From positions 1-64,000 of the forward strand of contig JAJDHD010000001.1 of the NCBI GenBank assembly GCA_030266015.1: DNA of 64,000 nucleotides, in the 5' to 3' direction. A program made the translations under genes and the position numbers. Positions within the stretch are counted from its first letter, which is position 1. Each line of letters starts with the position of its first letter. This document shows positions 1 through 8,493 of the stretch, piece after piece. A model generated the notes under the pieces. The model was given only the letters and a program-made list of their open reading frames with translations, was not told the DNA's origin and did not search any database. This stretch comes from Christensenellaceae bacterium OttesenSCG-928-K19. GTDB lineage: Bacteria; Bacillota; Clostridia; Christensenellales; Christensenellaceae.

Positions 1-1230
1 GAACAATATGATGCGCGAATGAAACGGGTGATGGATGCGGTGGCGGTGCGTGAGCCAGACAGGGTTCCGCTTGGCCTCAGTGTGCAGGCGTTTCCCTATT
101 ATTATGCGGGCTGCACAATTGCCGATGCCATGGCGGATTATCGCAAAGCGGGTGACGCGCTGGACGTTTATTATAACCATTTTAAGCCGGATATCGGTTT
201 TGATCCCAGCCTGATGTATTACAGCAAGTATATGAAAACGACGGGTATTACGTGGCTTAAGTGGCCAGGTGAGCATTTTGACGACCCGAACCAGTCTTAC
301 CAGTTCATTGAAGGGGAATATATGAAGGCGGACGAATACCCTGAGGCAATTCGGGATATGACCAAATTTATGATAAACAAATGGCTGCCGCGTTGCTTCA
401 GCGAGTTAAAGGGGCTGGAGAAGCTGGATCTGCGCGACTCCATGTGGTTTAATCACTTGAATACGTTTTTCCCGTTCAGCGACCCGGAGCTAAAGCACGC
501 GTTAAACGCGTTGATGAAGGCGGGGGACGAATTGCTGGAATGGTTTACCTACCTTGGTGAATACGGGCAAAGAATGATAGAGGTGCATGGAATCCCGTCA
601 TACGCGGCAGGGTTTGCGTTTGCGCCGTTTGATATGATAGGCGACAGTATGCGTGGCACGGTGGAGGTGCTGATGGATATGTACGAGCGCCCGGGCGAGC
701 TGCTGGAGTTGATTGACGTGGTGGCGGATTTTGCCATCAAGGATACTATTGCGGGATGCAGCGGCAAAAGTACGCCATTTGTCATCTTTTGGCTGCATAA
801 GGGTGTGGACGATTTTATGTCGGACGAGCAGTTTGTGAAATTCTACTGGCCGTCGCTGCGGCGTTATATTCTTGAGTTGATTGACGCAGGGCTGGTGCCG
901 CTGCTGTTTTGTGAGGGGGCCTATAACAACAGGCTGGAGCATTTGGCGGAAATTCCTGCGGGCAAGGCGATTTTCTCATTTGAACATACGGATATGGCAA
1001 AGGCGAAAAAGATTTTGGGCGGCAGGTCGTGCATCAAGGGGAACATTCCCGCCTCGCTGCTGGCGTTTGGCACAAAGCAGGAGGTAATTGACCAGGCAAA
1101 GTGGTTGATTGACACATGCGCGCCGGGCGGAGGTTATATTATGGATACAGGCACACTGCTGGATAACGCAAAGGTGGAGAATGTAGAGGCGTTGTTTGAG
1201 ACGACGTTTACCTATGGTGCGAGCAAATAA
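1..1230 (+). CDS. Uroporphyrinogen decarboxylase (URO-D) family protein, 5' end cut by window
   Basis: The reading frame is open from the first base, so the true start probably lies upstream; the first internal ATG is at 19. Near the N-terminus the REPDRVP segment matches the opening signature of URO-D-fold proteins. The C-terminal part has the typical family pattern GNIPASLL, then APGGGYIMDTG. The family covers haem-pathway decarboxylases and many corrinoid methyltransferases of the MtaA type. The sequence lacks the features needed to choose, and no corrinoid protein or haem gene is adjacent. It is followed directly by a bidirectional terminator. Family assignment is firm, substrate unknown. 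Confidence 0.85.
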   Translation, partial: EQYDARMKRVMDAVAVREPDRVPLGLSVQAFPYYYAGCTIADAMADYRKAGDALDVYYNHFKPDIGFDPSLMYYSKYMKTTGITWLKWPGEHFDDPNQSYQFIEGEYMKADEYPEAIRDMTKFMINKWLPRCFSELKGLEKLDLRDSMWFNHLNTFFPFSDPELKHALNALMKAGDELLEWFTYLGEYGQRMIEVHGIPSYAAGFAFAPFDMIGDSMRGTVEVLMDMYERPGELLELIDVVADFAIKDTIAGCSGKSTPFVIFWLHKGVDDFMSDEQFVKFYWPSLRRYILELIDAGLVPLLFCEGAYNNRLEHLAEIPAGKAIFSFEHTDMAKAKKILGGRSCIKGNIPASLLAFGTKQEVIDQAKWLIDTCAPGGGYIMDTGTLLDNAKVENVEALFETTFTYGASK

Positions 1231-1248
1231 CCGGGTTTTACCCAGCAT

Positions 1249-1277
1249 AAAAAAACCGCCTGCATGGGCGGTTTTTT
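1249..1277. terminator. Bidirectional rho-independent terminator
   Basis: An A-run, a CCGCC/GGCGG stem with a short loop, and a T-run lie symmetrically between the converging URO-D-family gene and serS, so it can stop transcription from both sides. Confidence 0.85.
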
Positions 1278-1288
1278 GCACTTGTTTT

Positions 1289-2554
1289 TTATTCCAGATA
1301 ATCCCTGCCGATATAAGGGATCAGTACATCCGGTGTTTTAATACGCCCGTCCTGCTGCTGGTAATTCTCCACAATGGCTGCCACGGTGCGCCCTACGGCA
1401 AGTCCGCTGCCGTTTAATGTGTGTACAAATTTCGGCTTCCCATCCTCGTCGCGAAAACGGATATTTGCCCTCCGCGCCTGGAAATCCTCAAAGTTGGAGC
1501 AGGAGGAGATCTCCACATACCTGCCATAGCTGGGCATCCACACTTCAATATCATAAGTCTTTGCAGACGAAAAGCCCAAATCGCCGCCGCACAGCAGCAC
1601 CACGCGGTATGGAATCTCCAGCAGGCGTAGTATGCTTTCCGCGTCCTTCAGCAAAAGCTCCAGCTCGTCATAGGAATTGTCTGGATGGGACAGCTTCACC
1701 AGCTCCACCTTGTTGAACTGGTGCTGGCGGATGAGCCCGCGCGTATCCCGCCCGGCGCTGCCTGCCTCCGCGCGAAAGCAGGGTGTGCCCGCACAAAACC
1801 GCATGGGAAGCTCAGAGGCGTCCAATATTTGCTCACGGTACATATTTGTCACCGGCACCTCAGCGGTGGGGATCAGGTAATAATCGAGCCCCTCCAGCTT
1901 GTACATATCCTCTGCAAACTTGGGCAACTGCCCTGTGCCTGTCATGGATTTCTCGTTTGCGATATACGGGGGGATTACCTCGGTATATCCGTTGCGCTCG
2001 GAGTGTGTGTTTAGCATAAAGTTCATGACAATGCGCTCCAGCCGTGCACCCATGCCGCGATAGAACATAAAACGGGTACCCGTCACCCGCGCTGCCATTT
2101 CCGGGTCAAACCAGCCAAGGTTGTCGCCTAGCTCCCAGTGCGGTTTTGGTTCGAAATCAAATTCCGTGGGCTTTAGGTAATCGCGCACAAATTGGTTATC
2201 GCTGTCGTCCGTGCCTGCCGGAACAGACGAATCCGGGCGGTTGGGAATGGACATCAGCCTTGTGTGAAGCTGGTCGTCCACCTCTCGTAGTTCATCGTCA
2301 TATTCTTTAATCTTAAGGCCGACCTCTTTCATTTCGGCCATAATCTCTTGCACGTCCTCGCCATTTTTGCGCATGACCGGGATTTCCTTGGATACTTTAT
2401 TGCGCCGCGCCTTCAGCTCCTCTACCTTTTGGAGCAGGTCGCGTTTCTTTTCATCCAGCGAGAGGACTTCCTCAATCCCTGTTTCCTTGCCGCGCTTTTT
2501 CAATGCGTTTGCAATTGTTTGAAAATTATCACGTAATACCCTTAAGTCCAGCAT
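1289..2554 (-). CDS. serS: Seryl-tRNA synthetase
   Basis: Charges tRNA-Ser with serine in the cytoplasm. The 421-residue length is usual. An N-terminal charged helical arm (about residues 28-105) is the tRNA-binding coiled coil. Class II motif 2 is visible as [14 protein letters not shown] (about 260-273), and motif 3 as GSGLAVGRT near residue 395. An in-frame extension to 2623 is possible, but the ATG at 2554 matches the family N-terminus [10 protein letters not shown] and has AGGAAGG just upstream. It follows argS in the same direction after a 124-bp gap that holds its own extended -10 (TGCTATAAG). I looked for a T-box leader and saw none. Confidence 0.98.
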   Translation of the reverse strand: MLDLRVLRDNFQTIANALKKRGKETGIEEVLSLDEKKRDLLQKVEELKARRNKVSKEIPVMRKNGEDVQEIMAEMKEVGLKIKEYDDELREVDDQLHTRLMSIPNRPDSSVPAGTDDSDNQFVRDYLKPTEFDFEPKPHWELGDNLGWFDPEMAARVTGTRFMFYRGMGARLERIVMNFMLNTHSERNGYTEVIPPYIANEKSMTGTGQLPKFAEDMYKLEGLDYYLIPTAEVPVTNMYREQILDASELPMRFCAGTPCFRAEAGSAGRDTRGLIRQHQFNKVELVKLSHPDNSYDELELLLKDAESILRLLEIPYRVVLLCGGDLGFSSAKTYDIEVWMPSYGRYVEISSCSNFEDFQARRANIRFRDEDGKPKFVHTLNGSGLAVGRTVAAIVENYQQQDGRIKTPDVLIPYIGRDYLE

Positions 2555-2581
2555 CTTGTTTTCCTTCCTGTTTCCTACCAA

Positions 2582-2590
2582 CTTATAGCA
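2582..2590 (-). promoter_or_regulatory. Extended -10 promoter element for serS
   Basis: On the minus strand the sequence reads TGC-TATAAG about 28 bp before the serS start. No good -35 is seen at the expected distance. Confidence 0.45.
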
Positions 2591-2678
2591 AATTGTTTTT
2601 AATATATGCGCCGCCACAACCAAATGGTCTCATCTTAAATCAATGATCCATGATCACATTGCGCTCTTGGGGCAGCAT

Positions 2679-4370
2679 TCACATCTTATCCGGGGCTTTG
2701 ATGCCCAGCAGGGAAAGACCTCGCTTTAGCACATCCCGCACAGCTTTGGTTAGCGCTACGCGTGTGTTAGTCTGCTCCTCATTATCATCGATGATTTTAT
2801 GCTCAAAATAATACTTGTTACATGCCTGCGCAAGGTCTGTGATGTGCCGCGTCACATAAAACGGCTCGTTCTTTTCCGTCGCGGATACCAGCACCTGCGG
2901 GAAGGACTCCAGCAGCTTAATTACGGCCATGGCTTCATCGTTTTCCAGTACAGAATAATCCATCTTTGCGTTGCGCTCTCCCGCGCGTTCCACCACACTG
3001 TTGCAGCGCGCGTGGCAGTATTGCAGGTAGGGGCCTGTCTCTCCGTCAAAATTCAGCACGCGGTCAAACGAGAACGTAATGTCCTTGATGCGGCTTTGGG
3101 ACAGCGTGGAATAAATCACCGCGCCCACGCCGATGTCCTCGGCAATCGCTGCCCTGTTTTCCAGCTCCGGGCTTTTTTCATTGATAATAGCCAGTGTTTT
3201 CTCCACTGCCGCGTTCAGCACGTCTTCCAAAAAGACCACCTTGCCTTCGCGTGTAGAAAGAGTGCCATCCTCTAGCGACACCATGCCAAAGGCGACATGC
3301 TCGCACTTGTCTGCCCATCCATAGCCCATTTTTTCCAGCACGGCAAACACCTGCTTAAAATGCAGGTTTTGCTGATACGCTACTACATAAAGGTTTTTAT
3401 CAAAGTCATAGGTTTGATGACGGTATTTTGCCGCCGCAAGGTCGCGTGTGGCGTAAAGGGTCGCCCCGTCCGATTTTAAAATAATGGCAGGCGGCAGCTT
3501 GTGTTCGTCCAGCCGCACAACATACGCCCCGTCGCTCTCCTCCAGCAGGTTCTTTTCCTTCAGCTCGTCTACCACGGCGCCCACCTTGTCATTGTAAAAG
3601 CTCTCGCCCGCGTAGGAATCAAACTGCACATCCAAGCGGTCATATACGCGCTTGGCTTCGTTTAGCGTCAGTTCCTTAAACCATTCAAAAATCCGCAACG
3701 CTTCTTCGTCGCCGTCTTCTATTTTCTTGAACCAGGCGCGTCCCTCGTCATTCAGGCTTTCGTCCTGCTCCGCTTCTTTGTGCAGCCGCACATAAAGCTC
3801 CAGCATGGCGGATACGGAGTTTTTGTTGATTTCGTCGTCGCTGCCCCAGTGCTTATATGCGGTAATCAGCTTGCCAAATTGTGTGCCCCAGTCGCCAAGA
3901 TGGTTCACACCCACCACGTCATAGCCCAGATAGCTGTAAATCTTATACAGTGCGCTGCCTATGGCGGTGCTCGACAAATGGCCTATGTGGAATGGCTTGG
4001 CAATATTGATGGAAGAGTAATCGATCACGATGGTTTTACCAGCGCCAATCTTCGCTTTGCCCCAGTCTGTGCCCGCAGCAAGCACCTCGCCCATCACCGT
4101 TTTAACATAAAACGTTTTATCATAAAAGAAGTTCAAATAGCCGCCCGCCACGCGGATTTCCGCAATATATTCCGGCTTTTGCAGCTTGCCCATAATCTCT
4201 TCCGCGATTTTTGGCGGTGCCATTTTCATTGTCTTCGCCAGCTTAAAGCAGGGAAGCGCCGCGTCTCCCATCTTAGGGTCGGGAGGCGTTTCCAGCATAT
4301 CCAGCACTTCCGCACCATCAAGCCCCACGGCTTTTGCAATCTCCCCCGCGAGGGATGCTTTGATGTCCAT
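2679..4370 (-). CDS. argS: Arginyl-tRNA synthetase
   Basis: Charges tRNA-Arg. The protein is 563 residues, as usual for bacterial ArgRS. The N-terminal additional domain precedes the class I HIGH motif, seen as KPFHIGHLSSTAIGS (HIGH at 128-131). The KMSKS position carries the ArgRS-type variant STREGKVV. The C-terminal DALR-type anticodon-binding domain ends the protein. A longer frame reaches 4418, but the ATG at 4370 gives the expected N-terminus (MDIKASLAGE) and has AAGGGG upstream. It lies divergent from the short peptide and apbE, and the two directions share a promoter motif in the 110-bp gap. Confidence 0.98.
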   Translation of the reverse strand: MDIKASLAGEIAKAVGLDGAEVLDMLETPPDPKMGDAALPCFKLAKTMKMAPPKIAEEIMGKLQKPEYIAEIRVAGGYLNFFYDKTFYVKTVMGEVLAAGTDWGKAKIGAGKTIVIDYSSINIAKPFHIGHLSSTAIGSALYKIYSYLGYDVVGVNHLGDWGTQFGKLITAYKHWGSDDEINKNSVSAMLELYVRLHKEAEQDESLNDEGRAWFKKIEDGDEEALRIFEWFKELTLNEAKRVYDRLDVQFDSYAGESFYNDKVGAVVDELKEKNLLEESDGAYVVRLDEHKLPPAIILKSDGATLYATRDLAAAKYRHQTYDFDKNLYVVAYQQNLHFKQVFAVLEKMGYGWADKCEHVAFGMVSLEDGTLSTREGKVVFLEDVLNAAVEKTLAIINEKSPELENRAAIAEDIGVGAVIYSTLSQSRIKDITFSFDRVLNFDGETGPYLQYCHARCNSVVERAGERNAKMDYSVLENDEAMAVIKLLESFPQVLVSATEKNEPFYVTRHITDLAQACNKYYFEHKIIDDNEEQTNTRVALTKAVRDVLKRGLSLLGIKAPDKM

Positions 4371-4398
4371 AATACCCCTTAGTCTCTCTTTCCTAATA

Positions 4399-4417
4399 AA
4401 TATACCACAATATACCA
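4399..4417 (-). promoter_or_regulatory. Tandem extended -10 elements upstream of argS
   Basis: On the minus strand TTGTGGTATATT occurs twice with a 10-bp offset, each containing TGG-TATATT. The same TTTGTGGTATA string drives the divergent transcript at 4465-4475 and another promoter at 29408-29420. Confidence 0.55.
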
Positions 4418-4464
4418 CAAATCACGCATTCTAGCAATGGGCGCGCTTTTTTCCGCATATCATT

Positions 4465-4475
4465 TGTGGTATACT
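4465..4475 (+). promoter_or_regulatory. Extended -10 promoter placing the start site at a leaderless ATG
   Basis: TTTGTGGTATACT supplies TGG plus TATACT (4470-4475). A start site 7-8 bp downstream would fall at 4482-4483, which is the A of the ATG of the 27-residue peptide. No Shine-Dalgarno sequence could fit in the gap. Confidence 0.55.
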
Positions 4476-4482
4476 GTATGGC

Positions 4483-4566
4483 ATGAAACTGGGACTGAAA
4501 AGATTGATTGTACTTGCCATATTCGGAGGGGCGGCCGCTGTGTTGCTGCTTTTGAGCGCGCGATGA
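4483..4566 (+). CDS. 27-residue predicted membrane peptide overlapping apbE
   Basis: ATG at 4483 encodes a short basic start (MKLGLKR) followed by one hydrophobic stretch of about 17 residues ending in LLLLSAR. Its stop TGA overlaps the apbE start as ATGA (4563-4566), which is typical of translational coupling. Just upstream lies an extended -10 whose expected transcript start coincides with the ATG, so the mRNA may be leaderless. It could be a real single-pass peptide, a leader that carries ribosomes into apbE, or chance. No homologue is recognised. Confidence 0.45.
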   Translation: MKLGLKRLIVLAIFGGAAAVLLLLSAR

Positions 4567-5555
4567 AAAAAATTGCGCTGTTTGCATTTGCCGGCATCGT
4601 TCTGCTTTTGGCGGGCTGTGCGCCTGCCGCGCAGTCAAGCGAAACGTTTGCCATGGATACCGTAATTTCGCAAACGGTATATGCCAGGGACAACTCCATA
4701 CTGATACAAAATTATGACACAATACGTGCGCTGGAGGACAGCATGTCCAAAACGCTGGAGGGCAGTGATGTTTTCAGGCTAAACCATGCGGGTGGGCAGG
4801 ATGTTGTGTTTTCCTCTGCCCAGACGGCGCAGGCGCTGACAGGCTGCCTGGAGCTGGCAAGACAGACAGGCGGCGCGTTCAATCCCGCCTTGGGCGGCGT
4901 GGTGGATGCATGGGGCTTTGGCACGGAGAACGCGTCTGTGCCGGAGCAAAGCCAGCTGGAGCGGTTGCTTGCAGAGGCTGAGTATACGCAGGTGCGTATT
5001 GATGGGGATGCCGTGAATGCGGGTAAGGCGCAAATCGACCTTGGCGGCGCGGCAAAGGGCTATGCGCTGGACGCATTAAAAATAACCATGGATGAGGCGG
5101 GCGTGGAGAATGCGCTCGTTGCGGTGGGCGGTTCCGTTTATGCGCGGGGCGGTAAACCGGACGGAAGCTGGAAGGTGGGTGTGCGCGACCCGCTGGGCAG
5201 CACGGCGGATTTTCTGGCGATACTGGAGCTTGCGGATAGTTGTGTTTCCACATCGGGCAGCTACGAGCGTGGGTTTACAGAGGGCGGCGTGTATTACCAT
5301 CACATCATCGACCCGCAAACGGGATACCCGGTGCAAAACGGACTTATTTCCGTCTCTGTGGTAGATGAAAGCGGGCTGAAGACGGACGTGTATTCCACCG
5401 CGCTCTTTGTGATGGGGCTGGAGCAAGGGCTGGAATTTGCAAACAGCAACAGCATAGACGCGCTTTTTATTACAGAAGATAAAAAAATCTATATGACTGA
5501 TGGGTTCCAGTATGAATTTGAACTGATAAACAAGGACTATCAAATTGAAGGATAA
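4563..5555 (+). CDS. apbE: FAD:protein FMN transferase, lipoprotein (ApbE family)
   Basis: Transfers FMN from FAD onto a Ser/Thr of target flavoproteins outside the membrane, using magnesium. The protein is 330 residues. A signal peptide ends in LLLAGC, so Cys19 is the likely lipidated residue. Family motifs seen are AMDTVISQTVY near the N-terminus, DLGGAAKGYALD, ALVAVGGSVYARG, HHIIDPQTGYP and TDVYSTALFVMG. The start at 4563 is chosen for the signal peptide; a longer frame to 4437 has none. It heads an operon with a NusG-domain-II protein and a Gx transporter, a grouping known from extracytoplasmic flavin-based electron transfer. No flavinylated acceptor protein is seen in the window. Confidence 0.95.
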   Translation: MKKIALFAFAGIVLLLAGCAPAAQSSETFAMDTVISQTVYARDNSILIQNYDTIRALEDSMSKTLEGSDVFRLNHAGGQDVVFSSAQTAQALTGCLELARQTGGAFNPALGGVVDAWGFGTENASVPEQSQLERLLAEAEYTQVRIDGDAVNAGKAQIDLGGAAKGYALDALKITMDEAGVENALVAVGGSVYARGGKPDGSWKVGVRDPLGSTADFLAILELADSCVSTSGSYERGFTEGGVYYHHIIDPQTGYPVQNGLISVSVVDESGLKTDVYSTALFVMGLEQGLEFANSNSIDALFITEDKKIYMTDGFQYEFELINKDYQIEG

Positions 5556-5913
5556 GCTGATAAAACCAAGTGATATTGTATTTACCGCCGTTATTGTGGC
5601 GGTGTGCATCCTCATTTGGTTTTTTGCGCTGCCCAAAGCGCAGGGCGGCGTGGCGGTGTTCCGGCTGGATGGTGAGATTATGGCGGAGCTGCCACTCCAA
5701 GAGAATGCGGAATATGAGATGTCGGCAGCCTATACCAACCTGTTTGAAATAAAAGACGGCTGTGTGCGGGTGGCGTATACCGACTGCCCCAATCACCAGT
5801 GTGAAAAAACGGGCGCGGTAAGCGCCGCCGGGGCAAGCATTGTGTGTGCCCCCAACCGCGCGAGCGTGACAATTGAAGGAGAAGGGGGGCAGGTGGATGC
5901 CGTTACAGGATAA
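5545..5913 (+). CDS. NusG domain II-containing membrane-anchored protein
   Basis: TTG start at 5545 overlaps the end of apbE by 11 bases, with AAGGAC upstream. The 122-residue product has one N-terminal membrane helix (about residues 10-30) and an extracytoplasmic beta domain. Its conserved pattern is DCPNHQCEKTG followed by SIVCAPNRASV, the cysteine-containing signature of free-standing NusG domain II proteins. Such proteins sit beside ApbE and Gx transporters in many anaerobes; their biochemical role is not established. It is not the NusG transcription factor, which has a KOW/NGN architecture. Confidence 0.9.
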   Translation: MKDKLIKPSDIVFTAVIVAVCILIWFFALPKAQGGVAVFRLDGEIMAELPLQENAEYEMSAAYTNLFEIKDGCVRVAYTDCPNHQCEKTGAVSAAGASIVCAPNRASVTIEGEGGQVDAVTG

Positions 5914-6424
5914 CAAAACAAAAAAGTTTGTGCTGGCGGCTGTTTTGTGCGGCGTTGCACTGGCGCTGTCCCTTGTGGATAACGCTGTTTCCTCCGCCAT
6001 CGCGTTTTTACCGGGGTTTAAGTTGGGGCTGGCAAATGTGATGTCGCTCTATGCGCTTTACACTCTGGGCCTGCCATATGCCATGATGATTTTGCTGGCA
6101 AGGAGTTTTTTGACCGCCCTGCTTTCCGGCAATCTCACTATGCTGCTTTTTTCGCTCACAGGCGGTGCGGCAAGCATACTTGTCATGTTTGCGCTGGCAC
6201 GGGTTGTTTCCTTGATCAAAGCAAGCGTCTCCGGTGGGATCACACACAACTGTATGCAAGTGCTGGTGGCAGTGCTCTTTACCTCCACGCCTCAAACAGC
6301 GTATTATCTTCCCGTTTTAATTGGCATGGGCGCGGTAAGCGGGTTTGCCATGGGTGTAATCTGCAGGCTGGTCGTGCGAAAAATGCCGAATACAAAATTC
6401 GTTTATGGAACATACGAAAAATGA
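5897..6424 (+). CDS. Gx transporter family protein (heptaprenyl diphosphate synthase component I-like)
   Basis: Integral membrane protein of 175 residues with about five helices, matching the family annotated as heptaprenyl diphosphate synthase component I or Gx transporter (motif PGFKLGLANVMSLYALYTLG). ATG at 5897 has AAGGGGGG at the right distance and overlaps the preceding gene by 17 bases; a TTG start at 5873 is less likely. In flavin-based electron transfer loci the family accompanies ApbE and is thought to serve quinone-precursor or small-molecule transport; that role is an inference here. It closes the three-gene operon. Confidence 0.85.
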   Translation: MPLQDNKTKKFVLAAVLCGVALALSLVDNAVSSAIAFLPGFKLGLANVMSLYALYTLGLPYAMMILLARSFLTALLSGNLTMLLFSLTGGAASILVMFALARVVSLIKASVSGGITHNCMQVLVAVLFTSTPQTAYYLPVLIGMGAVSGFAMGVICRLVVRKMPNTKFVYGTYEK

Positions 6425-6533
6425 CATGAGATAATAGTATTCTATCGATATAGCCGAGGCCGTTGCCCCAGCACTGAGTTTTTTGGCTACTGGAGCAATA
6501 CAAAATGAAAAAACAGGATGGAGGAAATTTTCT

Positions 6534-7721
6534 ATGGAACAAACACCAATGCAGGAGCCAGCAGCGTCACAGCAGCCAAACAAGAAAAAGAACAATACAA
6601 AAAGGGTTGTACTGATCGTTGTTTGTTGTGTGGTTGCCGTGGTGGCGATAGCGGGAGCCTATATCGGCACATCAAAAGCACAATACGACGATGCGGTCGC
6701 GCAGCTACAACAGCACGAGTATGATCAGGCAAGTTTTACATTGAGCAAGATACCGGAATTTGTCGCGCAGGATCTGCCGCAGTTAAAAGCGCTGGCAGCA
6801 GCGGGGGTATTGTTCGAGAGCGGGGCATATAAAGATGCACAGTCTGCTTTTGAAGAGCTGGGCGATTTCCTGTATTCGCTGGAGCTGGCAGAAGAATGCG
6901 CACAGTTTGACCGGGAGGAACGGCTTGCGCAGGCGGAAGCGTTGTTTTCCGGCGGTGACGCGGAGCAGGCTGAGGAGTTGTTTGACAGTGTGAAGGCCGA
7001 GGTGGACGTGGAAGAGCAAAACCAGATAGACCTGACGCGCGCGTTGCTCTATTATGATGCAGAAAAGTATGATGCCTCCTTTGAGATTGCTAAAGAGTTA
7101 AGTGACTATCCGGGTGCAAAAGACCTTCTTGTTTCATCTGCGGTTGAACGTGCTCGGGTTGCAGAAGATACAGGAAACTTCTATGTCGCTTATTCCATGG
7201 TCACGCCTTATCTTGATTCGACTATTGCGCAAGAGTATGTGCACAGCTTGCGGGAAGGCCTTTATCAACAAGGTGTTTCTTATGCGGCAGACTATATCTT
7301 TGAAATGGCGAAGCCCTGTTTTGATGCTGCTGGTAACTACAAAGATGCAACCGATTATCTTAAAATTATGGAATTAAGTAATAAAATTTATCAGAATGAG
7401 GGCGACGGAATCTTTGAGTTGCTGCCTTATATAGATAACGAAGTCGCACATGGTTTAATGCATGAATATTATTTGCCCTACTATTTGAAAGGGACGTGGC
7501 GGGGCGACGGTTATATGTTTGAAGCGGAAGACGACGGATATTCCTCGGACTTGCCGGGCACAAAAGACGCGCCGCAGTGCTATTTTATAGAAGGCACAGC
7601 ATATTTGAGAGACGCTGACGGAAATACTGCCGAATGGGTCGACATTAAAATCATCGACCGAGATACAATCGAAGTATATGCTTATAGCAATGAAAAAACA
7701 TACACATTGACACGGCGATGA
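6534..7721 (+). CDS. Membrane-anchored helical/TPR-like repeat protein
   Basis: Product of 395 residues not assigned to a named family. It has a short Lys-rich cytoplasmic tail, one membrane helix (about 24-43), then a long acidic extracytoplasmic region with repeated helix pairs that resemble tetratricopeptide units (for example FESGAYKDAQSAFEELGD and ALLYYDAEKYDASFEIAKEL). The last 80 residues look like a separate beta-rich domain with GTWRGDGYMF and a Thr-rich end. ATG at 6534 follows GGAGGAAA at good spacing. Monocistronic, converging with the zinc peptidase gene. Likely a scaffold or envelope protein; no catalytic motif is seen. Confidence 0.75.
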   Translation: MEQTPMQEPAASQQPNKKKNNTKRVVLIVVCCVVAVVAIAGAYIGTSKAQYDDAVAQLQQHEYDQASFTLSKIPEFVAQDLPQLKALAAAGVLFESGAYKDAQSAFEELGDFLYSLELAEECAQFDREERLAQAEALFSGGDAEQAEELFDSVKAEVDVEEQNQIDLTRALLYYDAEKYDASFEIAKELSDYPGAKDLLVSSAVERARVAEDTGNFYVAYSMVTPYLDSTIAQEYVHSLREGLYQQGVSYAADYIFEMAKPCFDAAGNYKDATDYLKIMELSNKIYQNEGDGIFELLPYIDNEVAHGLMHEYYLPYYLKGTWRGDGYMFEAEDDGYSSDLPGTKDAPQCYFIEGTAYLRDADGNTAEWVDIKIIDRDTIEVYAYSNEKTYTLTRR

Positions 7722-7775
7722 CCATATCAAAAAGAGTACCCACACAGCTTTAGGGCACAGGTGTTTTTGGTTCGC

Positions 7776-8480
7776 CTACCGTCGCCTGTTTGCAATCAGC
7801 AGCAGCCGCAGGAAGGAAAGGAACGAGGAAAGCATACCTGCTACATAGGTCATAGCCGCGGCAGAAAGCACTTTTTTTGCCTCCGCCTGTTCTGTTTCTG
7901 TCAACACGCCGGATGCCTTTATGTTGGCAAGCGCGCGGCCGGAGGCGTTGAATTCCACCGGTAGCGTCACTAGCTGGAAAATAACAACGGCAAAATAAAC
8001 CCACACGCCAATGGTGGCCAATATGCTCATGGAAGAAAAAATGATACCGATCAAAATGAGCGGGAAGGCCAGCCGGGAGCAGATGTTTGTGACAGGTACA
8101 ATGGCGTTGCGCACCCGCATGGGGCCATATTTCTTTTCCTTCTGCAGCACATGGCCGCATTCGTGCGCCGCGATGGCAATGGACGCCACAGAGTGCCCGG
8201 CATATACGTCCTCCGATAGGTTTACCGTGTTATTACGCGGGTCAAAGTGGTCGGTCAATGTGCCCGTTGTGCTATGCACCGCAACATTAGTCACACCGTT
8301 TTGTCGTAGCATGGTGCGTGCGAAATCCGCACCGGATGCACGGCTTGCCGCGGGCACCTTGGCATATTTTTTATATGTGCTGGATACCTTTGCCTGCGCC
8401 CAGATGGATATAACGAGTGCGGGGATCAAAAGCAGCCAGGTCCAGTCAAACACAAAAGCTGTGGATGCGGGGTAATACAT
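7776..8480 (-). CDS. YugP-type zinc membrane metallopeptidase
   Basis: Product of 234 residues. A membrane helix near the N-terminus (12-30) precedes the zinc-binding motif HECGH (106-110) in the segment IAIAAHECGHVLQKEK, followed by several hydrophobic segments. This is the neutral zinc metallopeptidase family of YugP; length and motif order agree. Its substrates are unknown. It sits 13 bp downstream of the PHP phosphatase gene on the same strand and may be cotranscribed with it. Confidence 0.92.
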   Translation of the reverse strand: MYYPASTAFVFDWTWLLLIPALVISIWAQAKVSSTYKKYAKVPAASRASGADFARTMLRQNGVTNVAVHSTTGTLTDHFDPRNNTVNLSEDVYAGHSVASIAIAAHECGHVLQKEKKYGPMRVRNAIVPVTNICSRLAFPLILIGIIFSSMSILATIGVWVYFAVVIFQLVTLPVEFNASGRALANIKASGVLTETEQAEAKKVLSAAAMTYVAGMLSSFLSFLRLLLIANRRR

Positions 8481-8493
8481 GAAAGATCATCTC

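Noticed and set aside
2555-2678. T-box leader for serS
   Set aside because: The gap is only 124 bp, its -10 is close to the gene, and the T-box sequence was not seen.
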